The notes: generated by a model not told the origin, from the sequence alone. A stretch of DNA of 64,000 nucleotides from Paenibacillus algicola (GCF_005577435.1 NZ_CP040396.1:4411056-4475055); one strand, 5' to 3'; numbered from the stretch's first letter, positions 15,072-25,296 are shown. Numbers and translations: made by a program.

Positions 15072-16436
15072 CTACTCCCCGGGCTTCTCCTCCAGCTTCA
15101 CCTTCAAATCCTGCTGCTTGCCCTCGCGGTAAAGCGTCACGTTCAGGCTGTCGCCGACCTTCGTTTCGTGGTACAGAAACTTGCGCAGCTCCAAGGTGGT
15201 CGTAATCGGCTTGCCGTTGAACTGAGTGATCACATCATTCAGCTTCAGTCCTGCCTTCTCGGCCGGTCCCAGCACATCCAGGACGACAACGCCTTCCTGC
15301 ACATCCTTCGGCAGCTTCAGCTCTTCCAGATCCTTTTTGCTCAGAGGGGCGTACGGATTGCCCAGGTCTACCGTGTAGACACCGAGGTATGAGCGCGCCA
15401 CCTTGCCGGTCATCATAATCTCCTTCACAATCTCCGTCACGTCATTGACCGGAATGGCAAATCCCAGTCCCTCCACGCCGGATTCCGCAATCTTCATCGT
15501 GTTAATTCCGATCACGCGGCCGTTCAGATCCACAAGCGCGCCGCCGCTGTTGCCTTCATTGATGGCGGCATCCGTCTGGATGACCTCTGCCTCCCAGTCA
15601 TACACGCCGTCCTGATTCAAGGAGACTGGGATGACCCGGTTCGTGTAGCTGATAATGCCGGACGTCAGCGAATCGCCCAGTCCCAACGGATTGCCGATCG
15701 CAAACACCGTTTCGCCGAGGCGCAGCTTGGAGGAGTCTCCCAGCTCGGCAACCTCACCGATACCCTTGCTGTCAATGGACAGCACGGCGAGATCACTCAC
15801 CTTATCGGTGCCGATCAGCACCGCATCCTTGCTCTCGCCGGTCACCGTCACGACCTCCAGCCGGTCAGCGCCCTCCACCACATGGTTGTTCGTCACGATA
15901 TATGCTTTGTTCTCTATCTTCTTAAAAATCACACCCGACCCCAGCGAGTTCTCCTCCATCCCGCCTTCCGGAGCAAACTCTTCACCGAAATCGAAATTCT
16001 CTCCAAAATCAAAATCCTCCGGCAGCTCCTCCAGCCACGACTCATCCTCCGGGGAGGCCTCATCTGGAGCCAGCTCCTGCTCCTCCGGAAGCACCGGTTC
16101 CGGGTCCTTATGGGTGACAACACTGACGACCGAGGGCCTTACCTTGGCAGCTGCATTCACCAGGCGCTCGTAAGGATCGCCGTTCGTCGGGGTAAGCTCA
16201 TGGCCGCTCAGGCCTGCAGCCGGGGATGAGCCGGTGGAATGTCCGGTCAGCAGACTGAACAGCAGCACCGCAATCAGGGCACTGCATACCGAGCTGATCG
16301 CGGAAATTTGAAGCGTAGACAGCGGTTTACGGCGGCGGCTGACGCGCCATTTTGCCGGGGCCGGGGCCTTCTTCAGTTCCCTGCTCTCCCGTCCGGATAC
16401 TCTCGTTGAGTAAAAATCATCATCAAACAACCCCAT
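15072..16436 (-). CDS. htrA: HtrA-type membrane serine protease
   Basis: 454 aa from ATG 16436 (MGLFDDDFY), with AAAGGGGGAG upstream. A basic cytosolic head (KWRVSRRRKP) is followed by one transmembrane helix (ISAISSVCSALIAVLLFSLL), an acidic Ser/Glu linker, a trypsin-like domain and one PDZ domain. The catalytic triad is visible: His in VTNNHVVEG, Asp in VSDLAVLSID and Ser in EGNSGGALVD. The PDZ starts near SYLGVYTV and includes GPAEKAGLKLNDVITQFNG. It degrades misfolded proteins at the outer face of the membrane. It sits at the end of the wal cluster, as YyxA/HtrC does in Bacillus. Confidence 0.95.
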   Translation of the reverse strand: MGLFDDDFYSTRVSGRESRELKKAPAPAKWRVSRRRKPLSTLQISAISSVCSALIAVLLFSLLTGHSTGSSPAAGLSGHELTPTNGDPYERLVNAAAKVRPSVVSVVTHKDPEPVLPEEQELAPDEASPEDESWLEELPEDFDFGENFDFGEEFAPEGGMEENSLGSGVIFKKIENKAYIVTNNHVVEGADRLEVVTVTGESKDAVLIGTDKVSDLAVLSIDSKGIGEVAELGDSSKLRLGETVFAIGNPLGLGDSLTSGIISYTNRVIPVSLNQDGVYDWEAEVIQTDAAINEGNSGGALVDLNGRVIGINTMKIAESGVEGLGFAIPVNDVTEIVKEIMMTGKVARSYLGVYTVDLGNPYAPLSKKDLEELKLPKDVQEGVVVLDVLGPAEKAGLKLNDVITQFNGKPITTTLELRKFLYHETKVGDSLNVTLYREGKQQDLKVKLEEKPGE

Positions 16437-16860
16437 ATGGCCGCTCCCCCTTTGGTCCCGTCCGAAAATATATGTACTTATTATATAACTGTTACATCCG
16501 CCAAAAAGTTGCACTGTTCATAGCTGCCACTTCAAAAAGCGTACTTCTTACCTATTCTTTACCACCGTTCAGCCTTGCAGAAGCATCTATCAATTCCTTG
16601 CATTTCAACCATAATTTTACCAGTCCAGGGACGAAAAAAGAAACAAGCCCTCAATCGGCATGCTTCCTTGCCCGGTGGTCATTTCTTCCCGGTATTCTTC
16701 AACCTTCCGGTACTTCGTTCATTGTACCACAACACCAGGTCTTTGACCGTGATTTCTGTGTCAAGCGAGTGTAATATTTTATGTAAATTACATCCAGTTT
16801 ATAGTGATCTCGCGTCATCCTCCAGTCGCATTCCTGAGGTTCCTGCTTCACCTGAATAAA

Positions 16861-16910
16861 CACCCCTTTCCATCCGCAGTAAGAGCTCCTACTCCGAACA
16901 TAAAGGGGTG
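16861..16910 (-). terminator. Terminator of the wal operon
   Basis: CACCCCTTT / AAAGGGGTG stem around a 32-nt loop, followed on the minus strand by TTTATTC. It is 94 nt after the walJ stop. Confidence 0.55.
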
Positions 16911-16913
16911 TCC

Positions 16914-16954
16914 GCCATTGCCACTACCATTGCCATTGCCACTACCATTGCCAT
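16914..16954 (+). repeat. Short tandem repeat
   Basis: The 18-bp unit GCCATTGCCACTACCATT is present twice in full plus five bases of a third copy, between the wal terminator and the walJ stop. Confidence 0.8.
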
Positions 16955-17003
16955 CGTCCTGGAAAGGGTGATGTCCTGTCATTCATGCTATGAATTATAA
17001 TAT

Positions 17004-17807
17004 CTATTTCTTCAGCTCATCCCATGGGGTAGAGCGGTCATAGTACGTATCGCACAGCTTGAACTCGCTGTCCTTGAAAAAGCAGCCGCGGTCCTCCATC
17101 GTGTCCCGCACGGTCATTTTGGCGAGGTCCATCATGTTGTGATCCCGGCTCAGATGGGCAAGATAGGCCCGCTTGGTATCGCCGGTCAGCAGCTCGCTGA
17201 GCGCTTCGCCCGCGGATTCATTGGACAGATGCCCCAGATCGCCGAGAATGCGGCGCTTCGTGTTCCACGGATAGCGGCCCATGCGCAGCAGCTCGATATC
17301 GTGGTTCGATTCCATCACGAGCACATCCGAGCCCTCAATCGCCCGCATTACCTTGTCACTGACATAGCCGAGATCGGTAGCGACCCCCAGCTTCTGATCA
17401 CCGTCATAGAAGCAGTAGCCTACGGGCTCGGCCGCATCATGGGAAATCTCGAACGGCTCTACCCGCAGGGTGCCGAAATCCTTCACCTCATCGCTCTGCA
17501 GCACAATCCGGTTCTCCTCCGCAATGTTGCCAATCGAGCGGTTCATGGCCTCCCAGGTCTTCTCATTGGCATAGATCGGCAGATTGTATTTCCGCGCGAC
17601 TGCGCCGAGACCCTTAATATGGTCAGAATGCTCATGCGTGACCAGAATGCCGTCGATCTCCTCCCCGGACATCTCCCGCTCCTTCAGCAGCTCATCAATG
17701 CGCCGGGCACTGAGGCCGGCATCAATAAGCAGTGTCGTATCCTCGTTCCGGACGATCGTCGCATTGCCTGTAGAGCCGCTCGACAGTACGGAAAAAGATA
17801 TCGCCAT
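17004..17807 (-). CDS. walJ: Metallo-beta-lactamase-fold phosphodiesterase WalJ/YycJ
   Basis: 267 aa from ATG 17807 (MAISFSVLSSGSTGN), with AAAGGGAG 9 nt upstream. The metal-binding motif VTHEHSDHIKGL, a later FEISHDAAEPVGY, the Asp in GVATDLGYVS and a C-terminal AHLSRDHN complete the MBL site. YycJ proteins are exonuclease-like and have been tied to DNA mismatch repair and to the timing of cell division. It is the last gene of the walRKHIJ operon, 25 nt after walI. Confidence 0.95.
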   Translation of the reverse strand: MAISFSVLSSGSTGNATIVRNEDTTLLIDAGLSARRIDELLKEREMSGEEIDGILVTHEHSDHIKGLGAVARKYNLPIYANEKTWEAMNRSIGNIAEENRIVLQSDEVKDFGTLRVEPFEISHDAAEPVGYCFYDGDQKLGVATDLGYVSDKVMRAIEGSDVLVMESNHDIELLRMGRYPWNTKRRILGDLGHLSNESAGEALSELLTGDTKRAYLAHLSRDHNMMDLAKMTVRDTMEDRGCFFKDSEFKLCDTYYDRSTPWDELKK

Positions 17808-17832
17808 TTCTTCCACTCCCTTTATGTTTGCT

Positions 17833-18570
17833 TTATGGCTTCTTCGGTGTAAACACGTCCCCGCTGATGCCCTGAACGTAAATCATTTCCCCGTTATCCA
17901 GCGTAAACCGCCATGCAGGAGCTGCCAGCTCCACTTCCGTATCGAACATCTGCCCGTAGTACCCCAGCTGGATGTCCTTCACGGACGAACGCGGCGGGAT
18001 CACATTCCGCTCGATCAGCGTACTGAGCGCCTTGGAGGCCGAGAGCACCTTCTGCTCCTCCACATCTCCTGTCGGCTCGATCTCCAGCACCGGCTCACGG
18101 TAGAATTCAATCTTCTGGCTCTCGTGAAACAGCTCCAGCTCTACATTAAACAGCGGCCACTGGCCATGTACGAGCGGCCGGTAGACGAATGTACTCTCCC
18201 GGTCTGACTGCGGATCATGGCGGTATTGCTCCAGATCCGCAATCTGATTCCCGATCGCACTCTGCAGCTCCTTCGGCTCTCCGTAGATGAGCCGGGTATC
18301 CACCGGCTGCTCCAGCGGCACCGGATCACCCTGTGCGCCGGGACGGTAGGTATATGATATTTTGGGCAGCTGCGGCGTTTCCGCCGGGATGGGACTGAGC
18401 ACCTGAATCCGGTTCTCCTCCATCATGCGCTGGGTCGCCCCGGACAAGGAGGTAAAGTCCGGACTCGCGCCCGCCCGATCGCGCATATCCATCCAGAGCT
18501 GGTAGCCCAGCACCAGATTGAGCAGCAGAAAGGCGTAAATCAATACGTTTTTGGCCCGTCCCCAATCCAT
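17833..18570 (-). CDS. walI: WalK regulatory membrane protein WalI
   Basis: 245 aa: a short cytosolic head MDWGRAKN, one transmembrane helix (VLIYAFLLLNLVLGYQLW) and an extracytoplasmic YycI-type domain. Sequence conservation in this family is low, so the call rests on topology, length and position between walH and walJ. In Bacillus WalI forms a membrane complex with WalH and the WalK sensor and holds down kinase activity. The C-terminus (FTLDNGEMIYVQGISGDVF) is the most conserved part. Confidence 0.92.
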   Translation of the reverse strand: MDWGRAKNVLIYAFLLLNLVLGYQLWMDMRDRAGASPDFTSLSGATQRMMEENRIQVLSPIPAETPQLPKISYTYRPGAQGDPVPLEQPVDTRLIYGEPKELQSAIGNQIADLEQYRHDPQSDRESTFVYRPLVHGQWPLFNVELELFHESQKIEFYREPVLEIEPTGDVEEQKVLSASKALSTLIERNVIPPRSSVKDIQLGYYGQMFDTEVELAAPAWRFTLDNGEMIYVQGISGDVFTPKKP

Positions 18571-18635
18571 CCTCCGTCCTCCTTCTCGCTAGGTGTGTTC
18601 AAGGCTGCTGCGCAGCAGGGTTCTGACCGCTGCCG

Positions 18636-19922
18636 TTACAGTCCACTAAGATCCGTCAAGCTGCCATCGGGCTGTACAACGGCCCAGACGGGCGTCAGCA
18701 CGAGGGTGTTCCCGGTCAAGGCAGGCCGGTAGGCGGGCTGCAGGCCGGCAATGGACACATTGTCCGGCAGCTGTGACAGCACCTGCCTTAAATCCTCACC
18801 GCCAGGCAGATGATCCAGCCGCTTCTCCTTCTCTACCGGCTCTGCATACAGGAGTGAACGCTCATAAGAGGTCACCGTCCCCTGCTGCAGCTCCAGCGTC
18901 ATAAGGCCGTAGTTCAGTCCCGGGGTGTCCAGTACGGGAAGACCGAGATCGTACCGCTGAAACTCGACCCGGCGGCTGTCCTGAACGTCTTGCGTCCGGC
19001 TCAGCCGATAGCTGCCGCTCCAGCCTCCGTGCTGATTAACGAAGCTGATCGCCGTCAGTACGTCCCGCCCGGGATTGTTCTCGCCGGTAGGCGGCGCGGC
19101 GGGATCTGTATAGTTAATCCGGTATTGGCTCTCATCCACCTGGAGGCTCCGTTTGCCGTCTGTGTAGATTTCCGAGCCGTCCCGCTCCCGAATGTTCCGC
19201 GTGATGCCAGGGTCAAAGAACAGGCTTCGCTGCATCTGCTCTACCGTATAGCTGTTCATCGTCAGCTCCAGCGAGACGATCGGCAGCGGCTCCTCCGGAA
19301 TATAGTAGGCAGCATTCTCGCTTAGCGTATACGGCACCCAATCCTGCCCGAAATCCACGAGCTGACCGATATCCTGCGCTGTTAAATCGGCCTGAGCCGC
19401 TTCATACACAACATTTCCTTCCGTACTGAAAAAGAGCACATGCACCTTCGGCTCGCCTTCTACGCTGTACAGCCACATTTTGTGGATGCTTTCTCCCTCG
19501 AACAGGGAGTCCGGCGTAATCTGCATCACCCGCTGCAGCAGCGTAACCGGCATGCCGGAGCCGAAGTTCAGCTCAATTCCCTGTGTCGCACGGCGAAGGG
19601 CAGACCAGTCCATATTGCTGACGCTCCGCCGCTGAAAGCTGTCAAACGTGCGTCCCTTGATCCGGTTATAGATCAGGTCATAGAACATTTGGCCGGGATA
19701 GAACACCGTATGCTTGTCCTCCCCGAGGTGAACGACCATATTTTTCGGATAGATCAGATTCTCGGTCCGCTCCTCCGGTCCCATCTCGTCTGTCTCGATG
19801 TAGGAGCTTCCCGATTGCACGACCGATTCACTGCCTGGCAGGCGGTAGATGAGGAAATAGCTCTGGATCAGACTACACAGCACCAAAAAAGCCAAAAATG
19901 CCGTCTTCACGCGCTCCATCAT
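18636..19922 (-). CDS. walH: WalK regulatory membrane protein WalH
   Basis: 428 aa, one N-terminal membrane anchor (VKTAFLAFLVLCSLIQSYFLIY) and a large extracytoplasmic YycH domain. The start ATG overlaps the walK stop (ATGA), with GGAGG 8-10 nt before it. It is slightly shorter than the ~455-aa Bacillus protein. It acts with WalI as an inhibitor of the WalK histidine kinase. The end (LTPVWAVVQPDGSLTDL) resembles the third YycH subdomain. Confidence 0.93.
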   Translation of the reverse strand: MMERVKTAFLAFLVLCSLIQSYFLIYRLPGSESVVQSGSSYIETDEMGPEERTENLIYPKNMVVHLGEDKHTVFYPGQMFYDLIYNRIKGRTFDSFQRRSVSNMDWSALRRATQGIELNFGSGMPVTLLQRVMQITPDSLFEGESIHKMWLYSVEGEPKVHVLFFSTEGNVVYEAAQADLTAQDIGQLVDFGQDWVPYTLSENAAYYIPEEPLPIVSLELTMNSYTVEQMQRSLFFDPGITRNIRERDGSEIYTDGKRSLQVDESQYRINYTDPAAPPTGENNPGRDVLTAISFVNQHGGWSGSYRLSRTQDVQDSRRVEFQRYDLGLPVLDTPGLNYGLMTLELQQGTVTSYERSLLYAEPVEKEKRLDHLPGGEDLRQVLSQLPDNVSIAGLQPAYRPALTGNTLVLTPVWAVVQPDGSLTDLSGL

Positions 19923-21760
19923 GCGCTCTTGCCTCCTTCCACCACCAGCGGCAGCGTAAAGGTTACCTTGGTGCCTTGCTCCAGCTCGGAGTGAAGCGTA
20001 ATATGGCCCCCGTGAGCCCGTACAATTTCCCGGGCAATGGAGAGACCCAGACCCGTTCCGCCCATATTGCGGGTACGGGCTTTATCCACCCGGTAAAAGC
20101 GTTCAAAAATCCGCTCCAAATCCTTCTTCGGAATCCCGATCCCGGTATCGCTGACTGACAGGGACAGCATACCCTGTCCTGTTAAAGCCGCTTCCATCGT
20201 AATCTTGCCCCCGTCCGGGGTATATTTCAGCGCATTGGAAATGAGGTTGTCGAGCACCTGGTCAATGCCATCGCGGTCCAGCATGGCGTGAGAGATACCC
20301 TCCTTCACATCAATAACGGCTGTAATGTCCTTCTGCTGCATTTGAAACGAGAACCGGTCCTCTACATCCTCCAGCATTTCCACAATGTCCACCTTTTGCT
20401 TGCGCAGCGCGGCTTCTTTGGAATCCAGGCGGGATAGATGCAGAAGATCCGTGACGAGCCGGATCATCCGCCCCGTCTCGTTCTGAATAACGTTCACGAA
20501 TCGGGACGCCAGCTGGGTATCCTCCAGCGCGCCGTCTCCCAGCGCTTCCGTGTAGCTCTTGATCGTCGTCAGCGGTGTGCGCAGCTCATGCGACACATTC
20601 GCTACGAATTCCCGGCGGGAGGACTCCAGCTGCTCCTGCTCCGTCACATCCTGCAGCACCGCAATCGTGCCGGTAATGCCGGTGTCGCGCCGGTGAATAG
20701 GTGTAAAATTCACCCGCATCGTCAGCGCCGGGTCCCCTTCGCGCGGCGCAATCTCCAGTAGCCGGGAATCGAGCCCTTCTCCCCGGGAGAGCGCATCTCC
20801 CTCCTGCTGGGCAAGGCCCAGCAGGGCTGATATTTCCTGTCCGGCAAGCTCTTCGCCCTCGACGCCGAGCATTTGCCCCGCCCGCCGATTCATCAGAATG
20901 ACGCGCCCAGCCTCATCGGTTGCAATCACGCCATCGCTCATGTTGGTCAGAATGGACGCCAGCTTCTCCTTCTCCTCCTCGTTCTGGGAGAGCGCCTCCC
21001 GCAGGCGGCTCGTCATATAGTTGAAGGCCTGGCTAAGCTGTCCGATTTCGTCGCTGCCGAACACCGGTGTTTTCTCGGTAAAGCGTCCTTCCGCCACCGC
21101 CCGTGCATGCTTTGTCAGCTCTTTGATCGGGTGGGTGATCGTATGCGACAGAATGACACCGAGCACCGCCGTCAGTCCCAATGCCAGCAAGATCCCGGAT
21201 ATAAAAATATTATTAATCCACTGCATCGTCTCATACAGCTCGTTCATACTCGCTACAATATAGATGGCTCCGACGATCTTGCCATTGTAAATGACCGGCT
21301 TCGCCACAACCTTCTTGCGGATACCGTCATCATCCAGAATGTTCTCTTCATTATCGCGAATCCCCTGCAGCGCGCGGCTGACCACCGTCTGGGTGTTCTT
21401 GTTCCCGACATACTCCGCCTGGGAGGACAGGGAAGTCGTAAGCACGCGCCCCGTCGCATCCAGCACCTGAATTTCAGCGCCATCGAGATTAAACAGGTTG
21501 TTGACCATAATTTGCAGGCTCTCTACGGGATCCTCCTCACCATCGGTTCCGCCGGCCAGCGTCTTCGCGGCCAGGACAGACATCAGCTCCGCCCGCTCCT
21601 GCAAATCCGTCGTAAAATTGCTTGTCAGTGAATTTTTCATCGCGCTGACAAAATACACACCGATCAGCTGCATCGCAATCAGAATGAGCAGCACATAAAT
21701 AATAATGACCTTCGCCTGAATCGTGCGGAAGAAGGAGAGCCACTTCATGGACAGGCTCAC
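19919..21760 (-). CDS. walK: Cell-wall stress sensor histidine kinase WalK
   Basis: 613 aa. Two transmembrane helices (about 18-40 and 185-207) flank an extracytoplasmic Cache-like domain. A HAMP linker, a PAS domain (about 262-375), the HisKA phospho-acceptor ([13 protein letters not shown], His391) and an HATPase domain with N, G1 and G2 boxes ([38 protein letters not shown]) follow. The GTG start overlaps the walR stop (GTGA); ATG 21748 is an alternative. WalK signals cell-wall synthesis status to WalR and is usually essential in Firmicutes. Confidence 0.97.
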   Translation of the reverse strand: MSLSMKWLSFFRTIQAKVIIIYVLLILIAMQLIGVYFVSAMKNSLTSNFTTDLQERAELMSVLAAKTLAGGTDGEEDPVESLQIMVNNLFNLDGAEIQVLDATGRVLTTSLSSQAEYVGNKNTQTVVSRALQGIRDNEENILDDDGIRKKVVAKPVIYNGKIVGAIYIVASMNELYETMQWINNIFISGILLALGLTAVLGVILSHTITHPIKELTKHARAVAEGRFTEKTPVFGSDEIGQLSQAFNYMTSRLREALSQNEEEKEKLASILTNMSDGVIATDEAGRVILMNRRAGQMLGVEGEELAGQEISALLGLAQQEGDALSRGEGLDSRLLEIAPREGDPALTMRVNFTPIHRRDTGITGTIAVLQDVTEQEQLESSRREFVANVSHELRTPLTTIKSYTEALGDGALEDTQLASRFVNVIQNETGRMIRLVTDLLHLSRLDSKEAALRKQKVDIVEMLEDVEDRFSFQMQQKDITAVIDVKEGISHAMLDRDGIDQVLDNLISNALKYTPDGGKITMEAALTGQGMLSLSVSDTGIGIPKKDLERIFERFYRVDKARTRNMGGTGLGLSIAREIVRAHGGHITLHSELEQGTKVTFTLPLVVEGGKSA

Positions 21761-22479
21761 TTCTTGGGACTGCGCATCACGTAGCCCAGCCCCCGCCTGG
21801 TCAAAATATACTCCGGCTTGCTCGGATTCTCTTCAATTTTCTCCCGCAGACGGCGGATGCTAACATCCACGGTACGAACATCGCCGAAATACTCAAAGCC
21901 CCATACCGCCTGCAGCAGATGCTCTCGTGTCATCACCTTGCCGGCGTTCTTCGCCAGGTAATAGACCAGCTCATACTCGCGGTGGGTCAGATCCAGCGCT
22001 TCCCCGCTCTTGTAGACCATATACATGTCGGTATCAATGAACAGCTCCAGCAGCCGCAGCCCCTGCTCTTCTCCGCCCGGTGCCGTGCCGTTCTGCTCTG
22101 TCGAGGGGCTCTTGTGCTGCCGCCGCATTTGGGCCTTCACCCGGGCCAGCAGCTCTCTCGTGCTGAACGGCTTGGTCACATAGTCGTCCGCACCCAGCTC
22201 CAGCCCCAGCACCTTATCAATCTCCCCGTCCTTCGCGGTGAGCATAATGATCGGTGTCTGCAGGCCGGCAGCCCGTATCTCGCGGCATACGTCCATGCCA
22301 TCCTTGCCCGGCAGCATCAGATCCAGCAGCATCAGGTCCGGATGACGGGACAGCGCCAGCTCCACAGCACTGATGCCATCGAACGCGCAGATGACGTCAT
22401 AGCCTTCTTTTTCCAGATTAAACTTTAAAATATCAGCGATGGGCTGCTCATCATCCACCACCAGAATCGTTCCCTGCAT
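21757..22479 (-). CDS. walR: Response regulator WalR
   Basis: 240 aa from ATG 22479 ([18 protein letters not shown]). A GTG four codons upstream is also possible, but the ATG start puts the phospho-acceptor Asp at 53, as in Bacillus WalR. The receiver domain ends near 120, then comes an OmpR-type winged helix ([37 protein letters not shown]). The operon has WalR first, with WalK, WalH, WalI and WalJ behind. It controls autolysins and wall-metabolism genes. The M23 peptidase just upstream is a reasonable target. Confidence 0.97.
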   Translation of the reverse strand: MQGTILVVDDEQPIADILKFNLEKEGYDVICAFDGISAVELALSRHPDLMLLDLMLPGKDGMDVCREIRAAGLQTPIIMLTAKDGEIDKVLGLELGADDYVTKPFSTRELLARVKAQMRRQHKSPSTEQNGTAPGGEEQGLRLLELFIDTDMYMVYKSGEALDLTHREYELVYYLAKNAGKVMTREHLLQAVWGFEYFGDVRTVDVSIRRLREKIEENPSKPEYILTRRGLGYVMRSPKK

Positions 22480-22617
22480 GTGCTTGTTCACCCCAACCCT
22501 TCACTTGAGCCGTAGTTGACCCTATTTTACCATACCTGCTTGTCCCTGACATCAGGGAGGGCGGGGATCCCTTCTGCTCAGAGCGCAGTCACTCAGAAAG
22601 CTTCCTTACAATGAGAA

Positions 22618-22640
22618 AACCGCCCCTGGCGGGAGCGGTT
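22618..22640 (-). terminator. Terminator of the M23 peptidase gene
   Basis: Stem AACCGC / GCGGTT extended by CCC/GGG inside, followed on the minus strand by TTTTCTC; 75 nt after the stop at 22715. Confidence 0.7.
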
Positions 22641-22714
22641 GTCTCTGGTTAAGTTATGATATATAAAACCAAAAATGGCTTATGTCGTGCTTGGTAGTGT
22701 CAGTATATCACAAG

Positions 22715-24301
22715 TTATAGGTACTGCATAGGGTTTAGTTGATTTCCGTTCTTGCGAATTTCGAAGTGCAAATGTACGCCGGTGGAGCGCCCTGTACTGC
22801 CCATTATGCCGACCTTGCCGCCCTGTCTTACAGATTGGCCGACCGAAACGGAGATGCTGCTCAGATGTCCATATAGAGTCTGATAGCCATTGCCATGGTC
22901 GATCAAGACGGCCTTGCCGTAGCTGCCTTGGGTCCCTGCAAAAATAACCTTACCCGGCGCCGAGGCCATAATCGTGCTGCCGCCTACCAAATCAATGCCC
23001 TCGTGCTTGCTTCCCCATCTCGGGCCGTAAGCGCTCGTAATGCGCGCACCGCTCACCGGCCAGGCGAACATCTTGCTTGAAGACGCAGAAGCTGCGGCCA
23101 CGGTCTTTTTCTCGACCTTGGTGCCTTTATATACGACCTCCGGCAGAGCCGGCTCCGTCACCTCCTGGCTCACCCACTGCTTGGAAACAACTTCGCCATT
23201 CTCCTTCGTGACGATATAGCTCACTTCCTTGACGCCATCCCGTCCGGGACGCACGACCTTCCGCTTGCCAAGCGGCAGCTCGTCACTGGTACGCACAATC
23301 GTCTCCGGCTTGCTCGGCATGTCCTCTGTCACGGTCTCTACCGTGCGGACGGTGAGCGGTGCCTTCGGCGAGGTCAGCTTCAGCTCCATACCGATCCCCA
23401 CATATTTCTCTTCGAGGCCGGGATTCAGCTGGAATACCTCCTGGCTGCTCATGCTGTGCGCCTGGGCGATGGAGGATACGGTATCTCCCTCCCGCACCGT
23501 GTACGTGATCGGCTGCTCCTTCGCTGTCGTCAATGCAGCAACAGCCGCTTTGACATCCAGCACCTTGTTAGGGTCCGCCTTGACGCCCGATACCGAGAAC
23601 TCCTCCATAATAGAGACAGAGGCGTTAGCAGCGCTGGAGCCGGCGCTCGTCTTCTGCAGCGGCAGCGCCGCCTTGGCAGAGCTGCCGGCCTTCTCTTTAG
23701 CAGCGTTAGCTGCAGGCGCATATTTGGCCTTCGCTGCCTCCAGCACAGCCTGTGCGGCAGCCTGATCCTTCACAATAGCGACCGTCTGCCCATCCAGCTT
23801 CAGCTCCACGCCGCGGGCGTATGCCTTCAGCATCCCGTCCAGCTTCGCCAGCGTCTCCTCGGCGTGGATCTCCGGCTTGTAATCCCGCTCCATCCGGGTC
23901 GTTATGGCATCCGTATGCAGCACCATATCTACCCCGGGGTATTTCTCATCATAATACTGCTGCTTCAGCCCCAGCAGCTTCTCCAGCTCGTCATCGCTGT
24001 TGATGGCACCTACCAGATCTCCATGAACGTAGACCTGATAAAAGGGAACCGTATTCGCATTGACATACTCCCGGCCCCCCAGAAACGCTCCGCCTGCGGC
24101 CAGCAGAATCCCAGCTGTAATATAAATAACCTTTAGCTTCCGGCGCTTTGAGCTTGAAGCCGGAGTAGCCGCGCTGTTGTCAGGCTTCGCCTTTGATACG
24201 GGTGGCCCATGCTGCTCCTGCAGCCCCTCTGATGGAGCGGATGACGTCTTCAAACGGTCCTGAAGACGCTGAACCCACTTGAATATCTGGAAACGCTTCA
24301 T
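22715..24301 (-). CDS. M23 endopeptidase with LysM and G5 domains
   Basis: 528 aa. A basic cytosolic head leads to a transmembrane anchor (KVIYITAGILLAAGGAFLGG), then a coiled, Ala-rich region, LysM (YTVREGDTVSSIAQAHSMSSQE, about 275-320), G5 (about 330-405) and an LytM domain at the end. The zinc ligands are seen in RWGSKHEGIDLVGG and GVHLHFEI, with GHLSSISVSVGQ between. It cleaves peptide bridges in peptidoglycan; LysM and G5 bind the glycan. The gene is located just before walR on the same strand, separated by a terminator, and is probably part of the wall-remodelling set controlled by WalR. Confidence 0.93.
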   Translation of the reverse strand: MKRFQIFKWVQRLQDRLKTSSAPSEGLQEQHGPPVSKAKPDNSAATPASSSKRRKLKVIYITAGILLAAGGAFLGGREYVNANTVPFYQVYVHGDLVGAINSDDELEKLLGLKQQYYDEKYPGVDMVLHTDAITTRMERDYKPEIHAEETLAKLDGMLKAYARGVELKLDGQTVAIVKDQAAAQAVLEAAKAKYAPAANAAKEKAGSSAKAALPLQKTSAGSSAANASVSIMEEFSVSGVKADPNKVLDVKAAVAALTTAKEQPITYTVREGDTVSSIAQAHSMSSQEVFQLNPGLEEKYVGIGMELKLTSPKAPLTVRTVETVTEDMPSKPETIVRTSDELPLGKRKVVRPGRDGVKEVSYIVTKENGEVVSKQWVSQEVTEPALPEVVYKGTKVEKKTVAAASASSSKMFAWPVSGARITSAYGPRWGSKHEGIDLVGGSTIMASAPGKVIFAGTQGSYGKAVLIDHGNGYQTLYGHLSSISVSVGQSVRQGGKVGIMGSTGRSTGVHLHFEIRKNGNQLNPMQYL

Positions 24302-24471
24302 ACTGTTCTCCTTTATTCCTTGTACATCCCATGTAAGAAACCGTTATATTCTATCATTAAGCTGCGTCTCTGCAACGATTGCTTTAAAGGTGTCAAAATT
24401 TTAACTTTTTACTGCCTCGTTAACTGTACCACAGCACGAAGTTTCGAAGCAAGTCTGCAAAAAACGACAAA

Positions 24472-24494
24472 AAGCCTGCGTTTTCAGCAGGCTT
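24472..24494 (-). terminator. Terminator of the 217-aa anchored protein
   Basis: Perfect 8-bp stem AAGCCTGC / GCAGGCTT followed by TTTTTGTCG on the minus strand; 15 nt after the stop at 24509. Confidence 0.85.
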
Positions 24495-24508
24495 CCTTCT
24501 TCATCAGG

Positions 24509-25162
24509 CTATTTCAGTATATCCATCAATCTCTTGAATTCCTCCGGGCTCAAATACGCCGAGATGCCCTTCTCGATCTCCTCCAGCTCCGAAGCCGTTA
24601 ATCCATTCTCCATCGCGGCAGAAATCCGCTGCATCTCGGACTGGGGCAGCTTGGTCATCAGCAGCGTGAAGATCTCTTCCTTCTCGTCCGGCGTCAGGCT
24701 GCTCTTCTTCTCTCCTAAATCATCCGGGCTCATGACAATTTCCTGATCCTCCAGTGTGCCCGGCTCCTTCTCCACGCTGCCCATGACGGGCAGCGAGCCT
24801 TCCGGTGCCTCATCATGATCCCCCGCCTCACTGCCGCTGCCGGCAGGAACATCTGCTCCCGGCCCGCCACCAGGTTCCGCCGGTTCCCCATCTGTTGCCG
24901 GGGCGTCAGGTACGCTGTCGGCAGGAGCTTCGGCCTCGGCTCCGCTGCCACCCTGCTCTTGATGGTCTTTGTCACTCCCGGAGCCGAACATCGAGCTGAC
25001 AATTCCTCCGAAGCCCAGCGGCTGTCCTTCCAGCTCGATATTGAAGCTGGTCAGCACGGCTTGAAGATACGTGCTGACGATCCATCCTGTCGTCAGGATC
25101 GTCAGACTGCTGATGAGTACCGCAGCCACGCTGATTTTGATCAGCCATCGCAGCATGCGCAT
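24509..25162 (-). CDS. Membrane-anchored acidic protein of unknown function
   Basis: 217 aa with GGAGGGGAG before ATG 25162. One N-terminal transmembrane helix (ISVAAVLISSLTILTTGWIVS) is followed by a Gly/Glu/Ala/Pro-rich disordered extracellular linker (about 60-145) and a helical C-terminal module (LTPDEKEEIFTLLMTKLPQSE..., YLSPEEFKRLMDILK). The last part looks like a pair of EF-hand-sized helices without calcium loops. Monocistronic, between purA and the M23 gene. Not recognised; probably a Paenibacillus-lineage wall-associated protein. Confidence 0.8.
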   Translation of the reverse strand: MRMLRWLIKISVAAVLISSLTILTTGWIVSTYLQAVLTSFNIELEGQPLGFGGIVSSMFGSGSDKDHQEQGGSGAEAEAPADSVPDAPATDGEPAEPGGGPGADVPAGSGSEAGDHDEAPEGSLPVMGSVEKEPGTLEDQEIVMSPDDLGEKKSSLTPDEKEEIFTLLMTKLPQSEMQRISAAMENGLTASELEEIEKGISAYLSPEEFKRLMDILK

Positions 25163-25296
25163 AGATAACTCCCCTCCTTCCCGTGTACTTCTTGTACACG
25201 GCTCGTCCTTCCTCTCTACTCAGTATGGACGGACGACTGAAGGTTCAACCTCTTAAGTTGTCTAGGGGAACCATTTTTTATGCGCAATCGACGGCC

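Larger units (their letters stand above)
16437..17003. other. Intergenic region between walJ and htrA
   Basis: About 570 nt without a recognised gene. It holds a terminator for the wal operon and a short tandem repeat, both listed separately. The promoter of htrA should lie here, but I cannot place it with confidence. Confidence 0.5.

Noticed and set aside
16914..16954. CRISPR-like repeats
   Set aside because: Only 2.3 contiguous copies of an 18-bp unit with no spacers; a simple tandem repeat.
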